Source: an uncultured Paracoccaceae bacterium
Lineage (GTDB): Bacteria; Pseudomonadota; Alphaproteobacteria; Rhodobacterales; Rhodobacteraceae
NCBI GenBank assembly: GCA_947501355.1
Contig: CANMVA010000002.1
Span: 486,991 to 550,990 of the forward strand
Length of the DNA: 64,000 bases
Direction: 5' to 3'
Shown here: positions 9,066-18,871 of the stretch, piece after piece
Layout: every line of letters begins with the position of its first letter
How positions within the stretch are numbered: position 1 is the first letter of the stretch
Position numbers and translations under genes: made by a program
The notes under the pieces: model-generated
Told to the model about the DNA's origin: nothing
Seen by the model: the letters and a program-made list of their open reading frames with translations, nothing else
The model's database searches: none

Positions 9066-10373
9066 TCAACCGCCGCGCTTGCCGCGCAGCTTGACGAAAT
9101 AGTCCAATCGTCGCTTCAACTCGCGCTCGAACCCCCGCTCGACGGGTGCGTAAAAGACCGGGCGCTTCATACCTTCGGGGAAGTAGTTCTGCCCGGAAAA
9201 GCCATCCTCGGCATCGTGGTCGTAGGCATAGCCGTCACCATAGCCCTGATCCTTCATCAGCGATGTGGGCGCATTCAGAATATGCTTGGGCGGCGGCTCT
9301 GACCCGGTTTGTTTGGCCGACTTGCGGGACTGCTTGTAGGCGACGTAGCCCGCGTTCGATTTCGGGGCGAGCGCCAGATAGGTGACAGCCTGCGCGAGAG
9401 CAAGCTCACCTTCCGGGGAGCCAAGGCGTTCGTAGGTCTCCCAGCTTTGCAGGCAGACGGCTTGGGCTTGTGGGTCGGCCAGCCCGATATCTTCGACTGC
9501 CATGCGGGTCAGACGGCGGGCCAGAAAGCGCGGGTCCTCGCCGCCCTCCAGCATCCGCGCGAACCAGTAAAGCGAGGCATCTGGATCCGAGCCGCGAACG
9601 GATTTATGCAGCGCCGAGATCAGGTTGTAGTGCGCATCGCCGGACTTGTCGTATTGCGCCGCACGCCGCATTAGACGTGCGCCAAGCGTGGCGGTATCGA
9701 GCTTGTCCTTGTCCGGCCAAGCCGCGACCTGTTCGATCAAGTTCAGTAGCGCACGGCCATCGCCATCGGCCATCTCCAAGAGCGCCTCTCGCGCAGGGCC
9801 ATCCAAGGGCAGCCCCTTGCCCAGCTCCTTCTCGGCCCGTTGGGCCAGCCGCTCCAGATCGGCCAGATCAAGGCGCTCCAGCACCAACACCTGCGCGCGG
9901 GACATGACGGCGGCGTTCAGCTCAAAGGACGGGTTCTCTGTCGTGGCGCCGACCAGAAGGATCGTGCCGTCCTCCATATGGGGCAAGAACCCATCTTGCT
10001 GGGCTTTGTTGAAACGATGTATCTCGTCCACGAACAGCAAGGTCCCCTTCCCGTTCGCACGGCGCATCTTGGCGGCCTCGAACACCTTTCGCAGGTCCGG
10101 CACACCAGTAAAGATCGCGCTGATCTGCACAAAATGCAGGTCGGTTTCATCCGCAAGCAAACGCGCAATGGTGGTCTTGCCCACACCGGGCGGCCCCCAG
10201 AAAATCAGCGAGGACAACGCGTTGTTGGCGAGCATCACGCCCAGTGGCGCATCGGGGCCAAGCACTTGCTCCTGACCAATCACCTCTGACAGCGCTTGCG
10301 GGCGCAAGCGGTCGGCCAGCGGGCGGGGGGCACCGCTGGCGACGGGTTCAGACGTATCGAACAAATCGGCCAT
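9066..10373 (-). CDS. rarA: Replication-associated recombination AAA+ ATPase RarA/MgsA
   Basis: This 435-residue clamp-loader-like AAA+ ATPase acts at stalled replication forks. Walker A (GPPGVGKTT) is at residues 60-68, Walker B (LLFVDEIHRF) near 112-121, sensor 1 in LLVGATTENPSF, and the C-terminal MgsA domain contains VEDIGLADPQA and YVAYKQSRKSA. Full length for the family. It heads the compact run rarA-crcB-RluA-HAD-ATP12, 37 bases after luxI. Confidence 0.94.
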   Translation of the reverse strand: MADLFDTSEPVASGAPRPLADRLRPQALSEVIGQEQVLGPDAPLGVMLANNALSSLIFWGPPGVGKTTIARLLADETDLHFVQISAIFTGVPDLRKVFEAAKMRRANGKGTLLFVDEIHRFNKAQQDGFLPHMEDGTILLVGATTENPSFELNAAVMSRAQVLVLERLDLADLERLAQRAEKELGKGLPLDGPAREALLEMADGDGRALLNLIEQVAAWPDKDKLDTATLGARLMRRAAQYDKSGDAHYNLISALHKSVRGSDPDASLYWFARMLEGGEDPRFLARRLTRMAVEDIGLADPQAQAVCLQSWETYERLGSPEGELALAQAVTYLALAPKSNAGYVAYKQSRKSAKQTGSEPPPKHILNAPTSLMKDQGYGDGYAYDHDAEDGFSGQNYFPEGMKRPVFYAPVERGFERELKRRLDYFVKLRGKRGG

Positions 10374-10410
10374 AGCGCACCATAGAAAGGGCGCAGGCCG
10401 AGGGGAAGGC

Positions 10411-10998
10411 TCAGTGCAGATGGGCGGTGAAATCGAGGCTGACCGCCTGATAGTTGATCCCGCCCATATCCATCACGCGACCCGCCGGTGCCATGTCCAA
10501 AGCGCAGCGCTTGGCCCATCGGCTCCAGTTCGACGGCAACAGCGCCACCATCTGGTTGATGCCTTCGGCGCGAGAGGCCCGCACCATCTCCATCACCAGC
10601 CGGGTATGGACCTTGCGGCGAATGGTGGAGGGGATGTTATGGGCCACAAAGCCGCGCGTGACCTCCCAGACATGGGGGGCAACCGGCGCCTCGGTGAACA
10701 GCAAATCCCGCGGGATCGAGTCGAGCAGACCCATCTGCGCATCGCGGATCATGTAGCTGTAGATGCCGCAGCGCGCGGTGGTCGGTGTCAGACGCACACC
10801 TGCCATCACCTCCCCCAGGTGATGAACCGCGATCCAGCGGCTTTGGGGTGTGTCGTATTGGTCGAACTCCATGTCCATGACCTCGGGAAGGTCCCATTTG
10901 TTCTGGACGATGAAGGATTGCTTCCGCGCGCGGAAGATATTGGCGAACAGCTCACCGTGCTGGTGGAAGTTGGCGAAGGAAAGGGTCGTGGCTTGCAT
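10411..10998 (-). CDS. luxI: LuxI-type acyl-homoserine lactone synthase
   Basis: This 195-residue autoinducer synthase makes an N-acyl-homoserine lactone from S-adenosylmethionine and an acyl donor. The invariant residues of the family are visible: Arg25, Phe29, Trp35, Asp46, Asp49, Arg69 (GVRLTPT), Glu112 and Arg115 (WEVTRGFV). The acyl chain cannot be read from sequence. It lies 60 bases downstream of luxR on the same strand, so the pair is probably one operon. Its ribosome-binding site falls inside an inverted repeat (see the separate entry). Confidence 0.93.
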   Translation of the reverse strand: MQATTLSFANFHQHGELFANIFRARKQSFIVQNKWDLPEVMDMEFDQYDTPQSRWIAVHHLGEVMAGVRLTPTTARCGIYSYMIRDAQMGLLDSIPRDLLFTEAPVAPHVWEVTRGFVAHNIPSTIRRKVHTRLVMEMVRASRAEGINQMVALLPSNWSRWAKRCALDMAPAGRVMDMGGINYQAVSLDFTAHLH

Positions 10999-11002
10999 GA
11001 GT

Positions 11003-11053
11003 GGTCTCCGTTTCGGTTCAAGGTTGTTTTCCCTCGTTCCGATGTCGGAGACC
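11003..11053 (-). promoter_or_regulatory. Hairpin covering the luxI ribosome-binding site
   Basis: Two perfect 8-base arms flank the spacer. On the minus strand, GGTCTCCG (11053-11046) lies five bases after the luxR stop and CGGAGACC (11010-11003) contains the luxI Shine-Dalgarno GGAG seven bases before its ATG. Inside the loop two further 4-bp helices can form (UCGG/CCGA and AGGG/CCUU), giving one long imperfect hairpin. If it forms, the luxI start is masked unless ribosomes finishing luxR open it. The pairing is seen; the function is inferred. Confidence 0.6.
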
Positions 11054-11058
11054 CCCGT

Positions 11059-11670
11059 CTATAGCAATCTGTAGTCGCGCGCGCGTTGAATGGCTTCGGC
11101 TGTTGTGCGGGCGAGAAGCCGCTGACGGGCAGACGTCAAACGAGCCTTCAAGGCGCTTTCTGAGATATTGAGTTCGGCGGCGGCAGCTGCGTGACGATGG
11201 CCCTCCGCGATCAGTTTGAGGGCTTCGATTTGGGCCGGTGTCAGATTCTCAGGAGGTTGTGTGACGTCGTGCATGTCCTCCACAATTTTCTGAAAAGCGC
11301 TGATTTCGGCATCTGTGAATTCCCGGTCGGCGCGCGCGCTTGATGCAATCGTGCGCGATTGCATCGGACCGCAGGACACGGCAAGCCCGTAGACCATGCC
11401 GTGTTCTTGCGACTGCCCCAGAATGTCAAAGGGATCCGGGATCTCGATCTCACTCCAACGCGTTGCGCCGGTTGTGCTGAAGCCCCAGGCGATGATGGGA
11501 TCGCGCAGGGCATATGCCTCTTCGGTGTAGTGATCCGTCCACGCACGCGGGAATGTCTGGTGGTGGATAAGAGGCAAGGCAAACCGGATATGTAACGCAT
11601 AAAAGAAACCATTCGGCGACAGAGCGCTCAGCGATTGGGTGTGGCGATCAAGATCAGCTCTCACAGACAT
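11059..11670 (-). CDS. luxR: LuxR-type quorum-sensing regulator
   Basis: This 203-residue protein has an N-terminal autoinducer-binding domain (about 1-135), with the family's W..Y and D-P residues in the stretch YTEEAYALRDPIIAWG, and a C-terminal LuxR helix-turn-helix (about 142-195). The HTH is divergent: the usual LTxRE motif reads LTPAQIE, and ISESALKARL replaces the more common ISExTVxxH. It probably binds the signal made by the adjacent LuxI. It is transcribed from its own region after the rplQ terminator. Confidence 0.9.
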   Translation of the reverse strand: MSVRADLDRHTQSLSALSPNGFFYALHIRFALPLIHHQTFPRAWTDHYTEEAYALRDPIIAWGFSTTGATRWSEIEIPDPFDILGQSQEHGMVYGLAVSCGPMQSRTIASSARADREFTDAEISAFQKIVEDMHDVTQPPENLTPAQIEALKLIAEGHRHAAAAAELNISESALKARLTSARQRLLARTTAEAIQRARDYRLL

Positions 11671-11760
11671 AAGTTTTAGACAATCTCGGGTTGTTTAGGT
11701 CAATACGCAATCGCCCATACTGGGGTTGTGTTACATTAGTGTTGCTCGCCCAAAAGAAAA

Positions 11761-11780
11761 ACCCCCGCATCTGCGGGGGT
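11761..11780 (-). terminator. Terminator of the rplO-rplQ block
   Basis: A 9-bp stem (ACCCCCGCA/TGCGGGGGT) with a 2-base nominal loop is followed on the minus strand by TTTTTCTTTTG. It lies ~30 bases after the rplQ stop and before luxR, so it separates the alpha operon from the quorum-sensing genes. Confidence 0.9.
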
Positions 11781-11809
11781 TTAGAAAAGTAACGTAGCGT
11801 CAGATGGGT

Positions 11810-12229
11810 TTACCCTTCTGCAGCCTCTTCAGCAGCGACGCGGGCCTTGTCAGCGGCACCCTTGGCATCGCGGTCGCGGTCCACGAACTCGATGATCGCC
11901 ATAGGAGCCATGTCGCCATAGCGGAAACCGGCTTTCAGAACGCGAACGTAACCACCGTTACGGTCTTTGTAGCGCGGGCCCAGAACGTCGAACAGTTTGG
12001 CGACATACTGGTCCTGCTTGAGCTTGCTGGCAGCCTGACGGCGCGCGTGCAGATCGCCACGTTTGGCGAGCGTGATCATCTTTTCGATGACACGGCGCAG
12101 TTCTTTAGCCTTGGGCAAGGTTGTTTTGATTTGCTCATGTTCGATGAGCGAGCCGGCCATGTTCGCCCAGAGCGCCTTGCGGTGCTCGTGCGTGCGATTC
12201 AGGCGGCGGTATCCTCGTGCGTGACGCAT
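11810..12229 (-). CDS. rplQ: 50S ribosomal protein L17
   Basis: This 139-residue L17 begins with the family signature [18 protein letters not shown] and has the usual core ([14 protein letters not shown] motif, here [18 protein letters not shown]). The C-terminal ~25 residues are an Ala/Glu-rich tail common in Alphaproteobacteria. It sits 125 bases after rpoA as the last gene of the rplO-secY-adk-rpsM-rpsK-rpoA-rplQ block. Confidence 0.97.
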   Translation of the reverse strand: MRHARGYRRLNRTHEHRKALWANMAGSLIEHEQIKTTLPKAKELRRVIEKMITLAKRGDLHARRQAASKLKQDQYVAKLFDVLGPRYKDRNGGYVRVLKAGFRYGDMAPMAIIEFVDRDRDAKGAADKARVAAEEAAEG

Positions 12230-12353
12230 TTTCTCTATCCTTACTTTCGTTTTGCTTTGTCTGGCAGCCGATGCGTGTCAGCCACTCTCCTTGGGGCGGG
12301 TGCCCGGGTCGTGAAGGCGGGCGCGGATCAAGCCGCGCCCATGCCCTTTTGGC

Positions 12354-13370
12354 TTAGAAGTTGTCTTCGAACTTCTTGGCCAGATCGTCGATGTTGTCTG
12401 GCGGCCAGTCCTCGACATCCATGCCGAGGTGCAGACCCATACCGGACAGCACTTCCTTGATCTCGTTCAGCGACTTGCGGCCGAAGTTCGGGGTGCGGAG
12501 CATCTCGGCTTCGGTCTTCTGGATCAGATCGCCAATATAAACGATGTTGTCGTTCTTCAGGCAGTTTGCCGAACGGACCGACAGTTCCAGCTCGTCCACT
12601 TTCTTCAGCAGAAGCGGGTTGAACTCCAGACCGTCATCCTCAGCAGCAGCCGAGGCGCTTTCCGGCTCGTCGAAGTTCACGAAGATCGACAGCTGGTCCT
12701 GCAGGATGCGTGCGGCGAATGCCACAGCGTCGTCCGGCGAGATGGAGCCATCGGTTTCCAGCTTCAACGTCAGTTTGTCATAATCCAGCACCTGACCTTC
12801 GCGGGTCGGCTGCACGTCGTAGGAAACTTTCTTGACCGGCGAGTAGATCGCATCGATCGGCATCAGGCCGATCGGCGCATCTTCGGGGCGGTTCTTGTCC
12901 GCAGACACATAGCCCTTACCGGTGTTGACCGTCAGCTCCATGAAGAGGTTCGCACCTTCATCAAGGTGGCAGATCACGTGCTCTTTGTTCAGAACGTCAA
13001 TGCCTGCGCTTTCGGAGATATCGGCAGCAGTTACAACGCCCGGACCTTTGGCCTGGATCGACAGACGCTTGGGCCCTTCGACTTCCATGCGGATCGCAAC
13101 GCCTTTGAGGTTCAGAATGATATCGGTGACATCTTCACGCACACCGGCAACAGACGAAAACTCGTGCAGCACGTTGTCGATCTGAACGCTCGTGATGGCA
13201 GCGCCCTGCAGCGACGACATCAGCACGCGGCGCAGCGCGTTGCCCAGTGTCAGACCAAAGCCGCGCTCAAGCGGTTCAGCGACAACAGTCGCCTGGCGTG
13301 CGGGCTCATTGCCCGGTTTCACATCAAGCTGTGTCGGCTTGATGAGTTCTGCCCAATTTTTATGGATCAT
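12354..13370 (-). CDS. rpoA: RNA polymerase alpha subunit
   Basis: This 338-residue alpha subunit has an N-terminal dimerisation domain (about 1-235, with [20 protein letters not shown]) and a C-terminal DNA- and activator-binding domain (about 255-325, [21 protein letters not shown] and [12 protein letters not shown]). The start at 13370 gives [12 protein letters not shown], the usual alphaproteobacterial N-terminus; the open frame extends 12 codons further without family support. It follows rpsK in the classical alpha operon order. Confidence 0.97.
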   Translation of the reverse strand: MIHKNWAELIKPTQLDVKPGNEPARQATVVAEPLERGFGLTLGNALRRVLMSSLQGAAITSVQIDNVLHEFSSVAGVREDVTDIILNLKGVAIRMEVEGPKRLSIQAKGPGVVTAADISESAGIDVLNKEHVICHLDEGANLFMELTVNTGKGYVSADKNRPEDAPIGLMPIDAIYSPVKKVSYDVQPTREGQVLDYDKLTLKLETDGSISPDDAVAFAARILQDQLSIFVNFDEPESASAAAEDDGLEFNPLLLKKVDELELSVRSANCLKNDNIVYIGDLIQKTEAEMLRTPNFGRKSLNEIKEVLSGMGLHLGMDVEDWPPDNIDDLAKKFEDNF

Positions 13371-13482
13371 GCGTCCCTCCATTCCTGCTTGCCTTCCATG
13401 TCCCAAAAGGCAAGCGCCCGAGGATTAAAATGCGTGCGGGGGCCGTGCGAAAACACGCGGCCCCAGCGGTAACAAATGTCGA

Positions 13483-13872
13483 TTAGACCCGGCGGCGCTT
13501 CGGCGGGCGGCAACCATTGTGGGCCATCGGTGTCACGTCACGGATCGACGTGATGTTGAAGCCAACAGCGGCCAGCGCACGCAGCGCGCTTTCACGGCCG
13601 GAACCGGGGCCTTGCACTTCGACCTCAAGCGTTTTCACGCCGTGCTCTTGTGCTTTCTTGCCGGCGTCTTCAGCCGCCATCTGCGCCGCGTAGGGCGTGG
13701 ATTTCCGCGAGCCTTTGAAGCCCATGGTGCCAGCAGACGACCACGAGATCGCATTGCCCTGCACGTCCGAGATCAGGATCTTGGTGTTGTTGAACGAGCT
13801 GTTAACGTGTGCAACGCCCGCAGCGATATTCTTACGCTCTTTTTTCTTAGCGCGTGTCTTTTCGCGTGCCAT
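13483..13872 (-). CDS. rpsK: 30S ribosomal protein S11
   Basis: This 129-residue S11 is full length, with the motifs [29 protein letters not shown] and the ending [18 protein letters not shown]. It binds 16S rRNA on the platform next to S7 and forms the Shine-Dalgarno cleft. It lies 11 bases after rpsM. Confidence 0.98.
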   Translation of the reverse strand: MAREKTRAKKKERKNIAAGVAHVNSSFNNTKILISDVQGNAISWSSAGTMGFKGSRKSTPYAAQMAAEDAGKKAQEHGVKTLEVEVQGPGSGRESALRALAAVGFNITSIRDVTPMAHNGCRPPKRRRV

Positions 13873-13883
13873 CTATCCGCCCC

Positions 13884-14252
13884 TTACTTCTTCTTGCCAG
13901 CGATTGCTTTCGCCGGGCCTTTGCGCGTGCGCGCATTCGTGTGGGTGCGCTGACCGCGCACAGGCAGATTGCGGCGATGACGCAGACCGCGGTAGCAGCC
14001 AAGATCCATCAGACGCTTGATGTTCATTTGCACTTCACGGCGCAGGTCACCTTCAACGGTGTGGTTTGCGTCGATATGCTCGCGGATGGCCAGAACTTCG
14101 GCATCGCTCAGCTCGTTCACACGACGGGTTTCGTCGATTTTCACAGCTTCGCAGATGGATTTTGCCGAAGAGGGGCCAATTCCGGTGATGTAAGTCAGGG
14201 CGATCGGGACCCGCTTATGGGTCGGGATGTTTACGCCGGCGATACGTGCCAC
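13884..14252 (-). CDS. rpsM: 30S ribosomal protein S13
   Basis: This 122-residue S13 has the start [15 protein letters not shown], the helix-two-turn-helix [15 protein letters not shown], and the basic tail [17 protein letters not shown] that reaches toward tRNA sites. It sits in the 30S head. It is separated from adk by ~193 bases that contain no gene. Confidence 0.98.
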   Translation of the reverse strand: MARIAGVNIPTHKRVPIALTYITGIGPSSAKSICEAVKIDETRRVNELSDAEVLAIREHIDANHTVEGDLRREVQMNIKRLMDLGCYRGLRHRRNLPVRGQRTHTNARTRKGPAKAIAGKKK

Positions 14253-14445
14253 GTGTCACTTTCCTTTTCGTTGCGGTTCCGTCATTCCAGAACCTTTTTT
14301 CACAACGGAGGCCCGAGGCATTCGCCAACGGGCCGCAGCTGATATCCGAGGTATTCACATGCGGGGGCGACCCGCACACAGAATCGATTTTCCCGATGGG
14401 AAGGCTGTCAGTTAGGCCCTATTTGTCTGGCCGTCAAGGGCTGGG

Positions 14446-15026
14446 TCAGAGGTTCTTGAGAACGTCCGAAATCTCACCGGCAACTTCGTCAATCGCACCG
14501 AGCCCGTCGACCGATTTCAGATCGCCCTTGGCATAGTAATACCCGATCAGCGGAGAGGTCTTCTTGTAGTATTCCATCAACCGCTGCTTGAGGCTCTCGG
14601 CGTTGTCATCGGCACGCACAGGCTCGCCTGCGGCAAGGGCCTGTTCAGCGCGCCCGACGATCCGGTCGACCAGAACCGCGTCATCCACCCGAAGCTCGAT
14701 CACCGCATCCAGCGTCTTGCCGGTCTTCTCAAGCAACACACCCAAAGCATCGGCCTGCGCCAGCGTCCGGGGGAAGCCGTCGAAGATAAAGCCGCCGCCG
14801 TTTGCGCCCGTCAGTTTCTCTTCGATCAGGCCAATGACGATCTCGTCGGTCACAAGCTCTCCACGCGCCATGACATCGGCCACGCGATTGCCCATCTCGG
14901 TTCCGCTGCTCTTGGCTTCGCGCAGCATGTCCCCTGTGGACAGCTGCACCATGCCATGCGCCTCGACCAGGCGGCTGGCCTGGGTGCCTTTCCCGGCCCC
15001 CGGAGGCCCAAGCAAGATGATATTTG

Positions 15027-15030
<4 letters not shown>
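14446..15030 (-). CDS. adk: Adenylate kinase (short form)
   Basis: This 194-residue enzyme catalyses the reversible conversion of ATP plus AMP to 2 ADP. The P-loop [10 protein letters not shown] is at residues 8-17, AMP-binding STGDMLREA near 31-39 and [11 protein letters not shown] near 84-94. The LID region is short and lacks the Cys4 zinc site, as in many alphaproteobacterial enzymes. Its ATG overlaps the secY stop by four bases, so the two are translationally coupled. Confidence 0.96.
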
Positions 15031-16388
<1,358 letters not shown>

Positions 16389-16491
16389 GCAATGCCTCTT
16401 TATGGAACAGCGCCGCCTGACCGGGTTCCCGGACGGCGGCGCTTGGAAACTTGGTGGATATGTAAGCGGCGGCTGCGCCGCTCACAAGTCT

Positions 16492-16965
16492 TTACTCAGC
16501 GGCTGCCGCGGTTGTGACCGTAAGAGAGCCACCGGCTTTCTCGACAGCTTCCACTGCGGCTTTCGACGCACCGGTCACTTCAAGGGTCACTTTCGATGTG
16601 ATCTCGCCCTTAGCAAGGATGCGCACACCGTCGAGCTTGCGACGGACCAGACCGGATTCAACGAGGACATCCTCGGTGATCGCCTTCTTGGCGTCGATCT
16701 TCTTGGCGTCGATGAATTTCTGCAAAAGCTGAAGGTTTACAACAGCGTAGGACTTCCGGTTGCGGCTGTTGAAGCCCCGCTTGGGAAGACGCTGATAGAG
16801 CGGCATCTGGCCGCCCTCGTAGCCATTGATGGCCACACCCGAACGGGATTTCTGACCTTTGATACCGCGACCGGCGGTCTTGCCCATGCCGGAACCGGGA
16901 CCACGACCAACGCGCTTGCGTTTCTTGGTGGCGCCAGGATTGTCGCGCAGTTCATTGAGTTTCAT
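16492..16965 (-). CDS. rplO: 50S ribosomal protein L15
   Basis: This 157-residue L15 starts with [22 protein letters not shown] and carries the Gly-rich basic segment [20 protein letters not shown] that threads into 23S rRNA. The open frame extends 46 codons upstream without family similarity; the start at 16965 follows a GGAGAAG site and matches the family. Unusually, it is not contiguous with rpmD. It is the first gene of its block and has its own promoter candidate ~100 bases upstream. Confidence 0.96.
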   Translation of the reverse strand: MKLNELRDNPGATKKRKRVGRGPGSGMGKTAGRGIKGQKSRSGVAINGYEGGQMPLYQRLPKRGFNSRNRKSYAVVNLQLLQKFIDAKKIDAKKAITEDVLVESGLVRRKLDGVRILAKGEITSKVTLEVTGASKAAVEAVEKAGGSLTVTTAAAAE

Positions 16966-17316
16966 ATCGCTTCTCCTTCGCCGGATGTGACCCCCGAAGC
17001 GTAACGGGCCAACCACGGCATTTCTTGATTTGTGAATCGGGCCGGATGGCCACCGGAGGCGTATAGACGCTTGGATGGCGGGTGGCAACAGGGGATGCGA
17101 CATGCCAGAGACGCCGTCTATCGGTTAGAAAACCGGGTATGGTTGCGATATAGATCGGATATGTATGCAATATGCAAATCCATGCGGATGGCGCATCGGG
17201 TGGCACCCGGTTCGAGGGTCCGTGCGCAATTCCTTGCAGTGTCGCGAAACGAGCCATTGCGTTATCGCTCACAGCTCTTAGGTGTGATGAGAAAGTTAAC
17301 TTAAAGGACCACCCCC
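16966..17316. other. Intergenic region with rplO leader and promoter
   Basis: No gene is seen in these 351 bases. On the minus strand they hold the rplO leader and its promoter candidate (17060-17088). On the plus strand they lead to a 40-codon membrane-peptide gene. A 91-codon frame at 17032-17304 was judged spurious. Confidence 0.6.
17060..17088 (-). promoter_or_regulatory. Promoter candidate for rplO-secY-...-rplQ
   Basis: On the minus strand a -35 TTGCCA (17088-17083) and a -10 TATACG (17065-17060) are separated by exactly 17 bp. The -10 hexamer is the same as at rpsL and rpmC. It lies ~95 bases before the rplO start, which fits a block cut off from the upstream spc genes by a terminator. 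Confidence 0.7.
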
Positions 17317-17439
17317 ATGAAAAAGATTGATGTCAAAGACGATCTGAAGCGGTCGAAGTTTTTGATCGTCGCGATGGTGGTTCAGGTCGTTGTCGTTTTG
17401 GTGCTTATGTTCGCCTATTGGTCGTTCTTGGCCAGCTAG
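17317..17439 (+). CDS. Small single-pass membrane protein (40 aa), unrecognised
   Basis: This frame encodes 40 residues: a charged N-terminal stretch (MKKIDVKDDLKRSK) followed by one long hydrophobic helix (FLIVAMVVQVVVVLVLMF) and a short tail. An AAAGGA ribosome-binding site lies 6-7 bases before the ATG. The positive-inside pattern predicts a cytoplasmic N-terminus with the C-terminus outside. No family is recognised. It sits in the accessory gap between rpmD and rplO on the strand opposite to the ribosomal genes. The composition and start signals suggest a real gene. Confidence 0.55.
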   Translation: MKKIDVKDDLKRSKFLIVAMVVQVVVVLVLMFAYWSFLAS

Positions 17440-17815
17440 ACCAGGAGCCTTCTCAGCGCTGATCTAAGGTCATGCCCGGCGGCACCGCCGGGCCGCGCCC
17501 GACCCTCCCCCCGGGAGGGCGCATGGTGGATGATGTGCACCGAACAGATGTTCTGGTTGGGACGGATGTTGCGCATCGTAGAGCTGTTACAAACGCCCAC
17601 CCAGGGTCGGGCGCGTCCCTGTGAGAAAGCTAAACAGCACAGTGATGGAAGGGGTAGATCGTCGAACTTGGTTCAAATGCAGGATCACCAAGCCCATGTT
17701 CGCTCAGTAGCAAGAAAAACTCGATTGTACGGCATAGACTGGCGAAGTTTTGCATCTTTAGGAGTTATTCAGATAAGTCTTGGTATAAAAACCAGAACTG
17801 ACTAGAGCGCGTGTT
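17440..17815. other. Intergenic region, GC hairpins then AT-richer DNA
   Basis: The first ~90 bases hold a GC-rich double inverted repeat (17475-17519). The rest is AT-richer than its surroundings. A 91-codon frame at 17530-17805 has no recognisable domain, no clear ribosome-binding site and an unlikely composition, so it is not called as a gene. Confidence 0.5.
17475..17519. repeat. GC-rich double inverted repeat (REP-like)
   Basis: Two adjacent palindromes: CCCGGCGG/CCGCCGGG (17475-17482 and 17485-17492) and CCCTCCC/GGGAGGG (17503-17509 and 17513-17519). The second is flanked by GCGCCC and CGC, which offer alternative pairing. Together they look like an intergenic REP-type element or the 3' hairpins of the small membrane-protein mRNA. 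No second copy was seen in the window. Confidence 0.5.
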
Positions 17816-18616
17816 TTGAGGATACTTAAAGTCCTTGCTGTGATCCTAGCGATACCGCCGATATTGATTTTAGGTTTCATCGCTTTCATAATTTTCAGGA
17901 TCGAAGTGCTCTATCCGCTGCAATTTGCGAGACTGCAAAGCGAAGCCGAGGCTTAGAATAAAGAAAACTGGGAAACCGGATCAGCTTTACGTGTGAGAGT
18001 GCGCGTGTCTTCAAGTGGGTCGATTGGCCCAAGTTCCGCAACGGCGACTGTACACTGCTACAGAAAACAGTTTGCTCGCCCTGGCGGCATCAAGGGACCG
18101 CCCCGCGCGCCCAAAGAGATTCAGCGAGACGGGCCAACTTATCTTGTCTTGCCTTTTGGACCAGATGCTGTGCACCAGACATACATAAGAGATGTCTGTC
18201 GTGATGCGCTTCTGGAATACAAGAATTGGCAACTTCCACATATCACGGAAAGTCACTCCTTTTGGTCTAACGTTGTGGCAAATGACCAATCGTTCAGTTG
18301 TTTCCTTGGCACCGATCCCCGCTCTACCCGGGGGGAGGTAACGCGCCCGGTATTCTTAGACGTCAAAGAGCTTCCACTTCGCGCACTTCTCTCTTTCGAC
18401 GAATATCAAGCTCGATCCTTTTATACCGATAAGCCATACTATCGTGCCCCGAGAAATTATTTCTGGCAGACAAAAGATATGGGAGCGCCGTGTTGGAGCA
18501 TCAGGCATGACGACGCCTGCATCGCGAACATCGAGAATGTCTGCGGGACACCATATCGTGAACCCTCTCGCCCCATCACTCAGCGAAACCGGCAATCTAT
18601 TACTACCGAGCCTTAA
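17816..18616 (+). pseudogene. Possible membrane-anchored protein interrupted by an in-frame amber codon
   Basis: One reading frame runs from TTG at 17816 to the stop at 18616, broken by a single TAG at 17954-17956. The first 46 codons encode a hydrophobic membrane anchor (VLAVILAIPPILILGF). After the TAG the frame stays open for 219 codons (NKENWETGSALRVRV…) with protein-like composition and no known domain. Either the 3' part is translated alone from GTG at 17993 (207 residues), or the whole is a decayed gene. It is AT-richer than its neighbours, which suggests transfer. No function is proposed. Confidence 0.4.
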
Positions 18617-18619
18617 AGA

Positions 18620-18647
18620 AAAACGCCCCGCAAGAGCGAGGCGTTTT
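18620..18647 (-). terminator. Bidirectional terminator after rpmD
   Basis: A 12-bp stem (AAAACGCCCCGC/GCGAGGCGTTTT, loop AAGA, one G-U wobble) ends in T-tracts in both directions: TTTTTCTTT on the minus strand after rpmD and TTTTC on the plus strand. It lies ~25 bases after the rpmD stop and right after the plus-strand frame ending at 18616. It separates the rpmC-rpmD block from rplO. Confidence 0.85.
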
Positions 18648-18670
18648 CATCGTTCATACTGTAGGCCTAC

Positions 18671-18859
18671 TTACCCGCGCTCTTCGATGATCTCGACGAG
18701 GTGAGGGATGGAGTTGACCATGCCGCGGACGGAAGGGGTGTCTTCCAGCTCGCGGGTTTTGTGCATCTTGTTCAGGCCCAGACCGACCAGCGTGGCACGC
18801 TGTTTGGCGGGGCGGCGGATCGGGGAGCCGATCTGCTTGACGACGATGGTTTTTGCCAT
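18671..18859 (-). CDS. rpmD: 50S ribosomal protein L30
   Basis: This 62-residue L30 has the family pattern [27 protein letters not shown] and the ending [18 protein letters not shown]. It follows rpsE by 12 bases. In most bacteria rplO comes next; here a terminator and a 1.6-kb accessory stretch follow instead. Confidence 0.97.
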   Translation of the reverse strand: MAKTIVVKQIGSPIRRPAKQRATLVGLGLNKMHKTRELEDTPSVRGMVNSIPHLVEIIEERG

Positions 18860-18871
18860 GGTGACGTCTCC

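Noticed and set aside
17530..17805. 91-codon frame in the rpmD-rplO gap
   Set aside because: No clear ribosome-binding site, no domain and unlikely composition; treated as chance.
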